Notes under the pieces: generated by a model
Database searches by the model: none
What the model saw: the letters and a program-made list of their open reading frames with translations, nothing else
What the model was told of the DNA's origin: nothing
NCBI RefSeq assembly: GCF_030145145.1
Contig: NZ_JAQYWD010000019.1
Span: 45,245-109,244, forward strand
Reading direction: 5' to 3'
DNA length: 64,000 nucleotides
Source of the DNA: Desulfobacula sp.
GTDB taxonomy: Bacteria; Desulfobacterota; Desulfobacteria; Desulfobacterales; Desulfobacteraceae
Made by a program: the position numbers and the translations under genes
In this document: positions 50,768 to 58,892 of the stretch, piece by piece
Position numbering within the stretch: position 1 is the first letter of the stretch
Layout of the letters: every line of letters starts with the position of its first letter

Positions 50768-51990
50768 ATACAAAAGCACGAGAAAAATCACAGATTAAGG
50801 TTATCACCGGAAATGCCGCAGCTGCTATTGCTGCCAAACTAGCCCGCCCGGATGTGGTGGCAGCCTACCCGATTACTCCCCAGACAGAAATTATTGAGCA
50901 AATCTCCCAGTTTCATGCCAACGGAGAAATGGACTGCGAGCTGATTACGGTTGAGGGTGAAAACTCTGCCATGAATGCGGTTACAGCGGCCTGCCTTGCC
51001 GGTGGAAGGGTCTTTACCGCCACCTCTTCATGGGGGCTTGCCTTTATGTATGATGCGGTTCTGGCAACAGCCGGTGCCCGGGCACCGGTGGTTATGGTCA
51101 ATGTCAACCGGGAAACACCCGGGATTATTGCCGTATCCTCCGGCCAGCAGGATATGATTTCCACACGGGATGCCGGATGGATTTTCCTGATTGCCGAGGA
51201 TTGCCAGGAAGTGCTTGATCTGGTTCTCCAGGCCTATCGCCTGGCAGAGGATTACGACATTCAGGTGCCGGTCATGGTTCATTATGATGGATTCTACCTG
51301 TCCTATCTGTCCGAAGGTGTAAATGTTCCCTTCCAGGAAGATGTGGATCAATTTTTATCTGTTTTAAAAGATCAACCCGAAAGAACAAAACTGTTGCCCG
51401 GATCAGGATTGGGCTGTGGTAGCCATGGTATCCTTGGGGGCTATATGGAACTTCGGTACAAACATGTATCTGCCATGGAGCGGGCCAAAGCGAAATTTAA
51501 CGAGATTGACAAAGAATATGAAGCGATTTTTGGTCGCGGCTATGGCGGTCTGGTTGAAGAATATCGAATGGCGGATGCCGATGTGGTTCTGGTGGGTTCC
51601 GGTTCCATGTGCGGCACCATTAAAACGGTGATTGATACGAAAAGAGAAGCAGGCGTCAAGGTCGGTCTTTTGAAAATGAGAATGTACAGACCCTTTCCCA
51701 GTGAAGCCATGATTGCAGCCCTAAAGGGTAAAAAAGCCATTGGTGTGGTGGACAGAAGTCTGTGCTTTGGATTTAAGGGCGGCCCGATTTATACGGAGTT
51801 AAAAGCCTTTGAAACACAGTTGGGCGGTTCAAAGATGATCAGCTTTATTGATGGAATTGCCAATACAGATATTACCATAACCAATGTCGAGCAAATGATT
51901 GATACAACTTGTGATCTGGCGGAGGGAAAAGACGTCCGTGAAGTCACATGGGTTTCATATCCTGAAGCCCAGGAAGATGGAGGGCTTTAG
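50764..51990 (+). CDS. 2-oxoacid:acceptor oxidoreductase, alpha subunit, PadG-like
   Basis: 408 residues. The PITPQTEIIEQI segment (near 33) and the VEGENSAMNAV segment with the conserved Glu identify the alpha chain; the GSGSMCGTIKTVID region (near 278) is its domain II. It forms part of the TPP active site with the beta subunit. The order delta, alpha, beta, gamma is that of bacterial POR and Pad operons. The substrate would be phenylglyoxylate if the Pad assignment is right; pyruvate is the alternative. Confidence 0.92.
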   Translation: MNTKAREKSQIKVITGNAAAAIAAKLARPDVVAAYPITPQTEIIEQISQFHANGEMDCELITVEGENSAMNAVTAACLAGGRVFTATSSWGLAFMYDAVLATAGARAPVVMVNVNRETPGIIAVSSGQQDMISTRDAGWIFLIAEDCQEVLDLVLQAYRLAEDYDIQVPVMVHYDGFYLSYLSEGVNVPFQEDVDQFLSVLKDQPERTKLLPGSGLGCGSHGILGGYMELRYKHVSAMERAKAKFNEIDKEYEAIFGRGYGGLVEEYRMADADVVLVGSGSMCGTIKTVIDTKREAGVKVGLLKMRMYRPFPSEAMIAALKGKKAIGVVDRSLCFGFKGGPIYTELKAFETQLGGSKMISFIDGIANTDITITNVEQMIDTTCDLAEGKDVREVTWVSYPEAQEDGGL

Positions 51991-51991
51991 C

Positions 51992-52951
51992 ATGACAGAA
52001 AAAAAGAAAGGCAAACTGACAAAGGTTTTGGATCACCTCAAACATGAGGATCCCTTTTCAAAAGGTGTGGCATTCTGCCCGGGTTGCGGTCTTGAACTGT
52101 TGGCACGATTTATCCCCCAGGTATTGGGCAATGATATCGTCATAACCGGTACGCCCTCCTGTTCCGCGCCTGTCCTGCTGGGACAGAACAATCAATCCTG
52201 GCATAAACTGGCCTATTATGGAACCTTGATGACCGGTGCTGCGGCCAATGCCACCGGACTTGCCAGATATTATAGAAAGGCGGGTATTGATAACACGGTT
52301 GTCTGTTTCAACGGGGATGGAACGGCGGCAGATATCGGGTTTGGGAACCTGTCCGGTGCGGCAGAAAGAAATGAACCGTTTCTTTATATCTGTTATGACA
52401 ATGAAGGCTATATGAACACCGGTATCCAGAAAAGCGGCACCACCCCTTTTGGCGCCACCACCACCACCACGCCGTATGGAAAGACGTCCAAAGGGAAGAA
52501 CTTGCGACGCATGAATCTGGCCCTGAAAATGGCCATGCACAAGATTCCCTATGCTGCCACCGCAACGCTCAGTGATCTGGACGATCTTGCCAAGAAATTG
52601 TTAAAAGCCAAAGAAGCGACAAAAAGAGGCTTTGCTTTTCTCCATATTTTTACGCCCTGCACCACCGGATGGGGATTTGCCCCGGAAGATACCATTGAGG
52701 TCTGCCGAAGGGCGGTAAAAACAAACTACTTTCCCCTTTGGGAAGCGGTAAACGGCAAAATCAGAATGACGAAGACCGTCAAAAAACCCAAGCCGATATC
52801 AACCTATACTGAATTAAGTAAGAAGTTCGTGCATTTGACAAAAGAAGATCACCAGATCCTTCAGGATGACGTGGATTATGAATTCTGCATGTTGGGTGGG
52901 TTGAGCGCGCTGGAAGGCGAATGTCAGCTTCCGGTATCTTCAGAAGATTAA
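51992..52951 (+). CDS. 2-oxoacid:acceptor oxidoreductase, beta (TPP) subunit, PadI-like
   Basis: 319 residues. ATG at 51992 comes right after the alpha stop with GGAGGG upstream; a frame starting at 51899 overlaps alpha and is not credible. FCPGCGLELLARF (near residue 25) supplies a cluster or substrate Cys, and GDGTAADIGFGN...CYDNEGYMNTG is the TPP/Mg site. It catalyses decarboxylation and transfer to CoA together with the alpha subunit. Confidence 0.93.
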   Translation: MTEKKKGKLTKVLDHLKHEDPFSKGVAFCPGCGLELLARFIPQVLGNDIVITGTPSCSAPVLLGQNNQSWHKLAYYGTLMTGAAANATGLARYYRKAGIDNTVVCFNGDGTAADIGFGNLSGAAERNEPFLYICYDNEGYMNTGIQKSGTTPFGATTTTTPYGKTSKGKNLRRMNLALKMAMHKIPYAATATLSDLDDLAKKLLKAKEATKRGFAFLHIFTPCTTGWGFAPEDTIEVCRRAVKTNYFPLWEAVNGKIRMTKTVKKPKPISTYTELSKKFVHLTKEDHQILQDDVDYEFCMLGGLSALEGECQLPVSSED

Positions 52952-52966
52952 AGGAGGAAATGCAAA

Positions 52967-53512
52967 ATGAGTGAAGTCAGATTTCATGGTCGGGGGGGGC
53001 AGGGTGTCGTAACGACATCAAAAATTCTTGCCAATGCTTTTGCCAGAACCGGGCAATTCGGCGCCAGTTTTCCCATGTTCGGATTTGAAAGAAGGGGCGC
53101 ACCTGTTACGGCTTTTGGAAGATTTTCCGACAAGCCCGTCCGGGAAAAAACACAGATTTATAATCCGGACATTATCGTGGTGCTTGATCCCAGTCAGAGA
53201 AACTCTGAATTGGTTTTTCAAGGCTTGTTGCCCGGTGGGATGATGCTATTAAATGATTCCGATAACACGATTATTTCCCATGATAATCTTAAAAAAATGG
53301 GAATTATAGATGCCAATAAAATTGCGGTGGAAGAGATCGGCCTGGTCATCCCCAACACTGTTGTGGTAGGTGCTTTTGCCCGGATGTCAGGGTTGTTGGA
53401 TATTGAGCCGTGTTGTGATGCGCTGCAGGATTATTTTTCCGGGAAAAAGCTTACAGCCAATATCGTGTGTGCCAAAAGAGGGTTTGAAGAAGTGGAATTG
53501 TTTGACCTTTAA
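52967..53512 (+). CDS. 2-oxoacid:acceptor oxidoreductase, gamma subunit, PadE-like
   Basis: 181 residues. The N-terminal GRGGQGVVTTSKILANA and SFPMFGFERRGAPVTAF stretches are standard for gamma chains. AAGGAGG precedes the ATG, 15 bases after the beta stop. It completes the four-subunit enzyme. No PadH-like FAD subunit follows, so the natural acceptor is probably ferredoxin rather than NAD. Confidence 0.92.
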   Translation: MSEVRFHGRGGQGVVTTSKILANAFARTGQFGASFPMFGFERRGAPVTAFGRFSDKPVREKTQIYNPDIIVVLDPSQRNSELVFQGLLPGGMMLLNDSDNTIISHDNLKKMGIIDANKIAVEEIGLVIPNTVVVGAFARMSGLLDIEPCCDALQDYFSGKKLTANIVCAKRGFEEVELFDL

Positions 53513-53572
53513 AACTATAATCTTTTAGAGGGTCAATAAAGGGATAATATTAACAGTATTAAAGGAGCCGTT

Positions 53573-54229
53573 ATGCCTAGATGGGGAATGGTAATTGATG
53601 TAAAAAGATGTATCGCTTGTTGGGGCTGTACTATCGCATGTAAAGAGGAACATTTTCTTCCTCCGGGAGTATTCTTTAACAGGGTATTGATTGGAGAAAG
53701 CGGCAAATTTCCATCATCCAGCAAATTGATTTATCCGATTCTCTGCAATCATTGCACGGATGCGGCATGTGTGGAAGCCTGTCCAACAGGTGCGACATAT
53801 GTAAGGGAAGATGGGATTGTGGCCGTTGATGATGACAAATGTGTCGGTTGCAGGGCCTGCCTTGTTGCTTGTCCATATCAGCAAAGAACCTATTATGACC
53901 AGAAAACAAAAGACAGAGAATATTTTCCAGGTCAGGGCAAAACTGAGATGGAATTGCTCGGGGAAAAATTGTACCCCTTGAAAGTGGGGACCGTGATCAA
54001 ATGCAATTTCTGCTCGGAAAGAGTTGATGCCGGCCTTAAAAGAGGGCTTATACCGGGTAAGGACGATGACGCCACGCCTGCTTGTGTAAATGCCTGCCCG
54101 GTGGGGGCAAGAATTTTTGGAGATCTTGATGATCCTGACAGTGAGGTGAATCATCTGATCATGGAGAAGAAGGGGAAACAACTCCGGAAAGAATTTGGGA
54201 CTGAACCGGCCGTCTATTATATTGATTAA
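53573..54229 (+). CDS. Four-cluster ferredoxin subunit of phenylacetyl-CoA:acceptor oxidoreductase, PadC-like
   Basis: 218 residues with 16 Cys in the DmsB/NrfC pattern: CIACWGCTIACK (near 12), CNHCTDAACVEACP (near 58), CVGCRACLVACP (near 91) and CNFCSERV...CVNACP. It moves electrons from the molybdenum subunit to the membrane anchor. AAAGGAG precedes the ATG, 60 bases after the gamma gene and 15 before PadB. Confidence 0.92.
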   Translation: MPRWGMVIDVKRCIACWGCTIACKEEHFLPPGVFFNRVLIGESGKFPSSSKLIYPILCNHCTDAACVEACPTGATYVREDGIVAVDDDKCVGCRACLVACPYQQRTYYDQKTKDREYFPGQGKTEMELLGEKLYPLKVGTVIKCNFCSERVDAGLKRGLIPGKDDDATPACVNACPVGARIFGDLDDPDSEVNHLIMEKKGKQLRKEFGTEPAVYYID

Positions 54230-54244
54230 TGAACAGGGGGAAAT

Positions 54245-56854
54245 ATGACCTATAAAACAGATGAAATTTGGGAAGACAAATGGGTAAATACCACCTGTGG
54301 CGTATGTTATTGCGGCTGTGCGGCAAGGGTTCGGGTGGTGAACGGTATGCCGGTAAAAATCGAAGGGATTAAAGAAAGTACCATGGGGGGGACCGGTGCC
54401 GGTCTCTGCGGCAAAGGCATTGCCGGATTGATGTACTACCATGATCCCAGCCGGATTAAAAAACCATTGCGACGTACCAATCCTGAAAAGGGATTCGGGG
54501 TTGATCCCAAGTGGAAAGAAATTGAATGGGAAGAGGCGCTGGAAGAGATTTCCACCCGCATGAAGAAGATCATGGCAGACAATCCCAACAAGATCCTTTT
54601 TACAAACCAGACCAATCGCGCCAGTGATGGTCCTCATAATCATCTTTATTTCTATGCAAAGGCGTTTGGCATACCCAACAATGGTAACTTTATCATTGGC
54701 GGCGGCAGTCTGCATTGCGGTAATGCAGCGCATATGCTGGGGGGGTTGATTCATGGTGCATGGTCAATCGCACCGGATTGGCGATACACCAATTATGTTC
54801 TGAAATGGGGGTCCAGTAAAGGTACCGGTTCCGGACATTCTGCCATGACCAATGCAAGACTGAGAGCCGATGGTATCAGACGGGGACTAAAAGAAATCGT
54901 TTTTGATCCAATGGGTAACTTTGCAGGCGGTAAAGCAACACAATGGGTGGGGATACTTCCTGGAACCGACACGGCAGTCGGACTTGCCATCGCAAATTAC
55001 ATCCTCAATACCCGGGGAGAAATCGACGAACTTTACCTTAGAGCAAAGACAAATTTTGTTTACCTGATCCGGGAAGATGGTACGTTTGTCCGGGACGAAG
55101 AAACGGATAAGCCGCTTGTTTATGATGAAAATGAAAAAAAGATCAAACTCTTTGATGATCCATCCATGGCGTTTGAAGATTTTGCCCTTGAGGCTGACTG
55201 TGAGTATAAAGGGGAAAAATGCCGGCCTTGCTTTATGGCTTTAAAAGAGCATTTAAAAAAATTCACCCCGGAATGGGCCTCTAAGATCAGTACGGTTCCT
55301 GTGGCAACCATTCTTGACGTTGCCAAGGGCTGGGTGGATAATGCCCAGATTGGATCCACCATTACAATCGAAGGCCAGACATTTCCTTACCGACCGGTTT
55401 CCTCTGTCACCTTCCGTGGCTCCCAGGGACATTCCAATGGGATTCATCAGGTGGCGGCAATAGACCTTATCAGCCAGCTTGTCGGTGCTGAAGATGTTCC
55501 GGGTGGAACAATGGGGTGGCCGTCTATCCGGCGCAAATATCCGGGTGGTCAATACGAACGTTTGCCTAAGGTAGGGAAAGACGGCGTTATAGTACCTTCG
55601 GTATTTTATTCACATGATCCATGGCCTGTGCATTCGCCAAGTTATCCGTGCACCAATTCAGGATGTGTTGAATTCTGGTCACATTCTACGCTTTCCCATA
55701 TACCCTATGTTAAAGAAAAAGATTATATCCAGGAAAAATTCGGTGTTAAAAATGTCCAGCCCGAGATGATTTTTGGCATCTCAGTCAATTTTCTTATCAG
55801 TCAAGCTGACTGGAGTGCTGCTCTGGATAATTTTAAAGATTGTTTTGTTGTACAAAGCGATATATGGGTCAATGAAACTGACCAGGCCATCGGTGATATC
55901 ATCCTTCCGGATACGTGTTATCTTGAAAAAGATACCTGGTCTTCTGAGATTGACAGTTTTTTCTTTAATGGAAGCCCCTCCAATGAAGACTGGTATGTTC
56001 ATTTGCAAAATCCTGTTGCAAAACCGATTGGTGAATCCAGAGACTTCATGAACGTTTACCTGGATGTTGCCAATCGTGTGGGTGTTCTTGACAAATACCA
56101 TGACCTCCTTAACGATTATTACAGCATTACCGATGAACGGCTTCAGCTCAAGCATGGAGAAGTCCTGACCTGGAAGGAAATTGGTGAAAGAGTTCTGGAA
56201 TGGGTGTATGGGGATGATAAAGAAAAAATTCAAGAACAGGGATTTGCCACCTGGCATAAACCCATCGAAGATGTCTATTGGAGATGGAACATGCCGACAA
56301 GATGCCCGGTTTATATGGAATTCCTCATCCATGACAGAAGAGCTGCTGAAAAAATAATTAAAGATACCGGGTTTGAACTTGAGATGGATATGGATCAATA
56401 TGGTCCGTTGCCGAACTGGTTCTGGCCGACATCTCACAAAGAACTGGATGATGAATATGATCTTCTGGCTTTTTCTTATCGGGATGTACTCCACACGAAT
56501 AATTCTACATTTCAAAATCCGCTGGTTGATGAAGTCAGCCAGATGAGTCCTTATACATTCACCATTACCTTGAATAAAGGCCTGGCAGATAAAAAAGGAT
56601 TCAAAGATGGTGATATTATCTGGCTGGAAAATAAATATGGCGTCAAAGAAAACGGTATCGTAAAGACAATGGAAGCTCAGCATCCAAAAGTAATCGGCAT
56701 TTGTGGACAAGGGGGGTTATGGGCGGATGGACGACCGATTGCCAAGGGGAAGGGTAGTAATTTCTGTAAACTGCTTCCGTCATACTTGAGACACTATGAC
56801 CCCATCACCGGAAACATCGAAACGTCTGTTGCTGTTAAAGTTTATAAAGACTAA
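54245..56854 (+). CDS. Molybdopterin oxidoreductase, PadB-like phenylacetyl-CoA:acceptor oxidoreductase catalytic subunit
   Basis: 869 residues of the DMSO reductase family. The N-terminal [4Fe-4S] ligands are Cys18, Cys21, Cys25 and Cys55 (CGVCYCGC, then LCGKG). Two molybdopterin regions follow (GGGSLHCGNAAHMLGG near 150; DPMGNFAGGK near 220), and a C-terminal molydopterin-binding beta barrel with LLPSYLRHYDP. There is no Tat signal, so it faces the cytoplasm. It is predicted to take phenylacetyl-CoA to phenylglyoxylate with water. It sits between a four-cluster ferredoxin and an NrfD-like anchor, as in PadBCD. A related enzyme on another aryl- or alkyl-CoA is possible. Confidence 0.8.
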   Translation: MTYKTDEIWEDKWVNTTCGVCYCGCAARVRVVNGMPVKIEGIKESTMGGTGAGLCGKGIAGLMYYHDPSRIKKPLRRTNPEKGFGVDPKWKEIEWEEALEEISTRMKKIMADNPNKILFTNQTNRASDGPHNHLYFYAKAFGIPNNGNFIIGGGSLHCGNAAHMLGGLIHGAWSIAPDWRYTNYVLKWGSSKGTGSGHSAMTNARLRADGIRRGLKEIVFDPMGNFAGGKATQWVGILPGTDTAVGLAIANYILNTRGEIDELYLRAKTNFVYLIREDGTFVRDEETDKPLVYDENEKKIKLFDDPSMAFEDFALEADCEYKGEKCRPCFMALKEHLKKFTPEWASKISTVPVATILDVAKGWVDNAQIGSTITIEGQTFPYRPVSSVTFRGSQGHSNGIHQVAAIDLISQLVGAEDVPGGTMGWPSIRRKYPGGQYERLPKVGKDGVIVPSVFYSHDPWPVHSPSYPCTNSGCVEFWSHSTLSHIPYVKEKDYIQEKFGVKNVQPEMIFGISVNFLISQADWSAALDNFKDCFVVQSDIWVNETDQAIGDIILPDTCYLEKDTWSSEIDSFFFNGSPSNEDWYVHLQNPVAKPIGESRDFMNVYLDVANRVGVLDKYHDLLNDYYSITDERLQLKHGEVLTWKEIGERVLEWVYGDDKEKIQEQGFATWHKPIEDVYWRWNMPTRCPVYMEFLIHDRRAAEKIIKDTGFELEMDMDQYGPLPNWFWPTSHKELDDEYDLLAFSYRDVLHTNNSTFQNPLVDEVSQMSPYTFTITLNKGLADKKGFKDGDIIWLENKYGVKENGIVKTMEAQHPKVIGICGQGGLWADGRPIAKGKGSNFCKLLPSYLRHYDPITGNIETSVAVKVYKD

Positions 56855-56872
56855 AAGGAGGATTGAACAATT

Positions 56873-57784
56873 ATGAAGGAATTAAATGAACTTGAAAAAA
56901 TTATGTTCCGTTCTTCCGGCAATGGCTTAAAGCCATACGAATGGATGGTGCTGCCCACCCGCCAACAGCAATGGATCGATGACAAAGGCATTTTCCTGTG
57001 GCTGGCATTCTTTTTTTCAGAAATAGGGGCAGGACTTTACTTTGTCTCCATGTTTTATGAATATAAAGCCGGTTTGATCCTGGGGTGGCTGATCACCCTT
57101 GTCCTGGGCGGGTTTATTCACGTGCTGTATCTGGGTAAGCCCATGAGGGCCTGGCGGATGATCATGAAACCCCAGACCTCGGAACTGTCCCGGGGGATAT
57201 GGATTATCGGAATTTATGCCGTGTTCGGCTTTTTGCAGATGGTGACCGGCAGCTTTAATATTGTGTTAAATACTATTTCGGGCATTCTTTGCCTTTTGAT
57301 CATTTCCCATGGATTCGCCACCATGAATGTGGTCCGGGCGCTGCCGGCATGGAGTTCCACCATGGTGCTGCCCCTGTCCATTGTTTCAGGGATATGGGTG
57401 GGACAACAGGTCCTTCAGTTTATGGTTGCGGTGTCAGGTTCTGCTGCAATGGCATCGGGAATGGAGATCTGGGCAGAAACATTCTTTTTTGCGTATTTCC
57501 TGTGTGTCCTGCTCTATGCCTGGGGAACCTATCACAGTGATGACATTGGGAAAGCATCCATTGTCATGCAGGCAACTGATGACGAACTTAAAAAAATAAC
57601 ATGGATCGGTGTTGGGGGGCTGGGTATTGTCCTTCCCCTGCTGTTTACCCTTATCATGTGGGGGGGAGATACCAATGGGGTTTTGATTTTTTTAAGACTG
57701 GCATGCGTTTTTGCCGGGGATTTGGCCCTTCGTTATGTGATCATGAAAAGTGCATTATATAAACCATTGCTCACACGGCAATAG
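56873..57784 (+). CDS. NrfD/DmsC-like membrane anchor, PadD-like
   Basis: 303 residues, about eight membrane segments, beginning with a polar 50-residue N-terminus. LAFFFSEIGAGLYFVSMF is the first segment, and the YLGKPMRAWRMIMKP loop near residue 88 is typical of NrfD-type anchors, where quinone is reduced. AAAGGAGG precedes the ATG, 19 bases after PadB. It would deliver electrons of phenylacetyl-CoA oxidation to the quinone pool. It closes the operon. Confidence 0.87.
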   Translation: MKELNELEKIMFRSSGNGLKPYEWMVLPTRQQQWIDDKGIFLWLAFFFSEIGAGLYFVSMFYEYKAGLILGWLITLVLGGFIHVLYLGKPMRAWRMIMKPQTSELSRGIWIIGIYAVFGFLQMVTGSFNIVLNTISGILCLLIISHGFATMNVVRALPAWSSTMVLPLSIVSGIWVGQQVLQFMVAVSGSAAMASGMEIWAETFFFAYFLCVLLYAWGTYHSDDIGKASIVMQATDDELKKITWIGVGGLGIVLPLLFTLIMWGGDTNGVLIFLRLACVFAGDLALRYVIMKSALYKPLLTRQ

Positions 57785-57798
57785 GTCATGTTTAAGAC

Positions 57799-57835
57799 AT
57801 TGGGACAAGGAGGCAACGGTTCTCCCTGTCCCAAT
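57799..57835 (+). terminator. Hairpin downstream of PadD
   Basis: ATTGGGACAAGG (57799-57810) pairs with CCTGTCCCAAT (57825-57835) with one bulged A. No T-run follows; it may work with the stronger terminator downstream. Confidence 0.4.
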
Positions 57836-57923
57836 AGATCCATTGAGAGTTTGAAAAAAATAGAGCGGATGGAAATGGGGTAAGGCGTTGCCCGGGCCTC
57901 ATCCATTTGTCCGATCGTTTTTC

Positions 57924-57965
57924 AAAAGGGCAGGCAGGAAAATTATTTCTGCCTGCCCTTTTTTA
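57924..57965 (+). terminator. Strong rho-independent terminator of the Pad-like operon
   Basis: AAAAGGGCAGGCAG (57924-57937) pairs perfectly with CTGCCTGCCCTTTT (57949-57962), followed by TTA. Arms are 14 bp. Confidence 0.9.
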
Positions 57966-57976
57966 TTTCTCATTGA

Positions 57977-58022
57977 TTCAACTTTCGGGGCTGGCCATTA
58001 AAGCTGAAGACCCAAAGGGGAG
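57977..58022 (+). mobile_element. MITE-like element, copy D (46 bp, internally deleted)
   Basis: The left end TTCAACTTTCGG plus GGCTGGCCA joins directly to TTAAAGCTGAAGACC and a worn right end GGGGAG. TCATTGA flanks it at 57970-57976 and 58023-58029. About 97 bases of the interior are missing relative to copy B. Confidence 0.8.
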
Positions 58023-58180
58023 TCATTGATTATGCGAAAAAAATGATTTTGATGTTGAAAATAATCACAGGAAGATATAATGTAGCTATATAACAGATGA
58101 AAATAAGCTATTGTTAAACAAAAAAATTGACTGTGGACCAAAAAACCGATATCAAACATTTGTAAAACTTAGGATGTTCT

Positions 58181-58366
58181 ATGGCAGACAAAGAGACAAA
58201 AGATGAAATTACGGAAAAGCAATCCTTAAGCCAGACCAAGGTAAAATTCGAGGTGTATGGTGAGGAGATGATTGAAAAAGAAGTAAAATCAAGTGGTAAC
58301 AGTGGCCGGATTTATCTACCGCCCAACTGGGTTGGACATATTGTGAAGATCATAAAAGTGGAATAA
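58181..58366 (+). CDS. DUF2080-type small protein
   Basis: 61 residues. The C-terminal half VKSSGNSGRIYLPPNWVG matches the DUF2080 pattern, described in archaea as transposon-associated, with an AbrB-like SGNSGRxxLP core. AGGA precedes the ATG. It ends 2 bases before a GNAT acetyltransferase gene, and the pair looks like a unit. DNA binding or antitoxin activity is conceivable but untested. Confidence 0.72.
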   Translation: MADKETKDEITEKQSLSQTKVKFEVYGEEMIEKEVKSSGNSGRIYLPPNWVGHIVKIIKVE

Positions 58367-58368
58367 AA

Positions 58369-58824
58369 ATGGAGGATTTAGTGGAGGATGGCACAGTCAA
58401 AATAAGGGCAATCACGCGCAATGACTCAACGGCAATTCAAGCGATACGAAAAGCCATTTCAGAAGATGATGCACAAGTGGATTCTGAGAAGATTATTGAG
58501 CAGCAGGTTTTAGAAGGCGCAGGCAAGTCAAGCCTGGTCGCTGAAATCAATGGGGATGTAATCGGATATATGATCAGCACAAGTCTTTACGCTGGGTTTG
58601 GGATTAAAAAGAGCGCCTGGATAATGGCCATTGGTGTTCATCCGGATTATATGGGACAGGGCATTGGATTGCAACTGGGCAGAAGAATTTGTGAGATATA
58701 CAAAGAAAAAGGGATTGAGAATATATACTCCTCTGTGGTCTGGGATTCCACGGATGTTCTTTCTTTCTTTAAAAAACTGGGGTTTGAGCGAAGCGATTTT
58801 ATCAATCTTAAGAAAAAATTATAA
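58369..58824 (+). CDS. GNAT family N-acetyltransferase
   Basis: 151 residues, RimI-like. The acetyl-CoA loop is IGVHPDYMGQGIGLQLGRRI (near 88-107) and the conserved end is FFKKLGFERSDF. ATG at 58369 follows the DUF2080 stop; GTG at 58381 with GGAGG is an alternative start. It acetylates a protein or small-molecule amine. Adjacent to an AbrB-like small protein it could be part of a toxin-antitoxin-like pair, which is speculative. Confidence 0.85.
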   Translation: MEDLVEDGTVKIRAITRNDSTAIQAIRKAISEDDAQVDSEKIIEQQVLEGAGKSSLVAEINGDVIGYMISTSLYAGFGIKKSAWIMAIGVHPDYMGQGIGLQLGRRICEIYKEKGIENIYSSVVWDSTDVLSFFKKLGFERSDFINLKKKL

Positions 58825-58892
58825 ATCAAGGGGATTGCATGCCGCTGAATACAGTGGGATTCAGCGGCTTTCATATGTCCATTATCTTTTGT

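Noticed and set aside
50480..53512. Simple pyruvate:ferredoxin oxidoreductase with no link to the Mo enzyme
   Set aside because: Not excluded by its own motifs, but the direct joining to a PadC-PadB-PadD-like set in one operon makes a phenylglyoxylate role more likely.
53714..54754. 346-codon minus-strand frame
   Set aside because: It runs antisense through the PadC- and PadB-like genes, has no recognisable domain, and the plus-strand proteins are well conserved.
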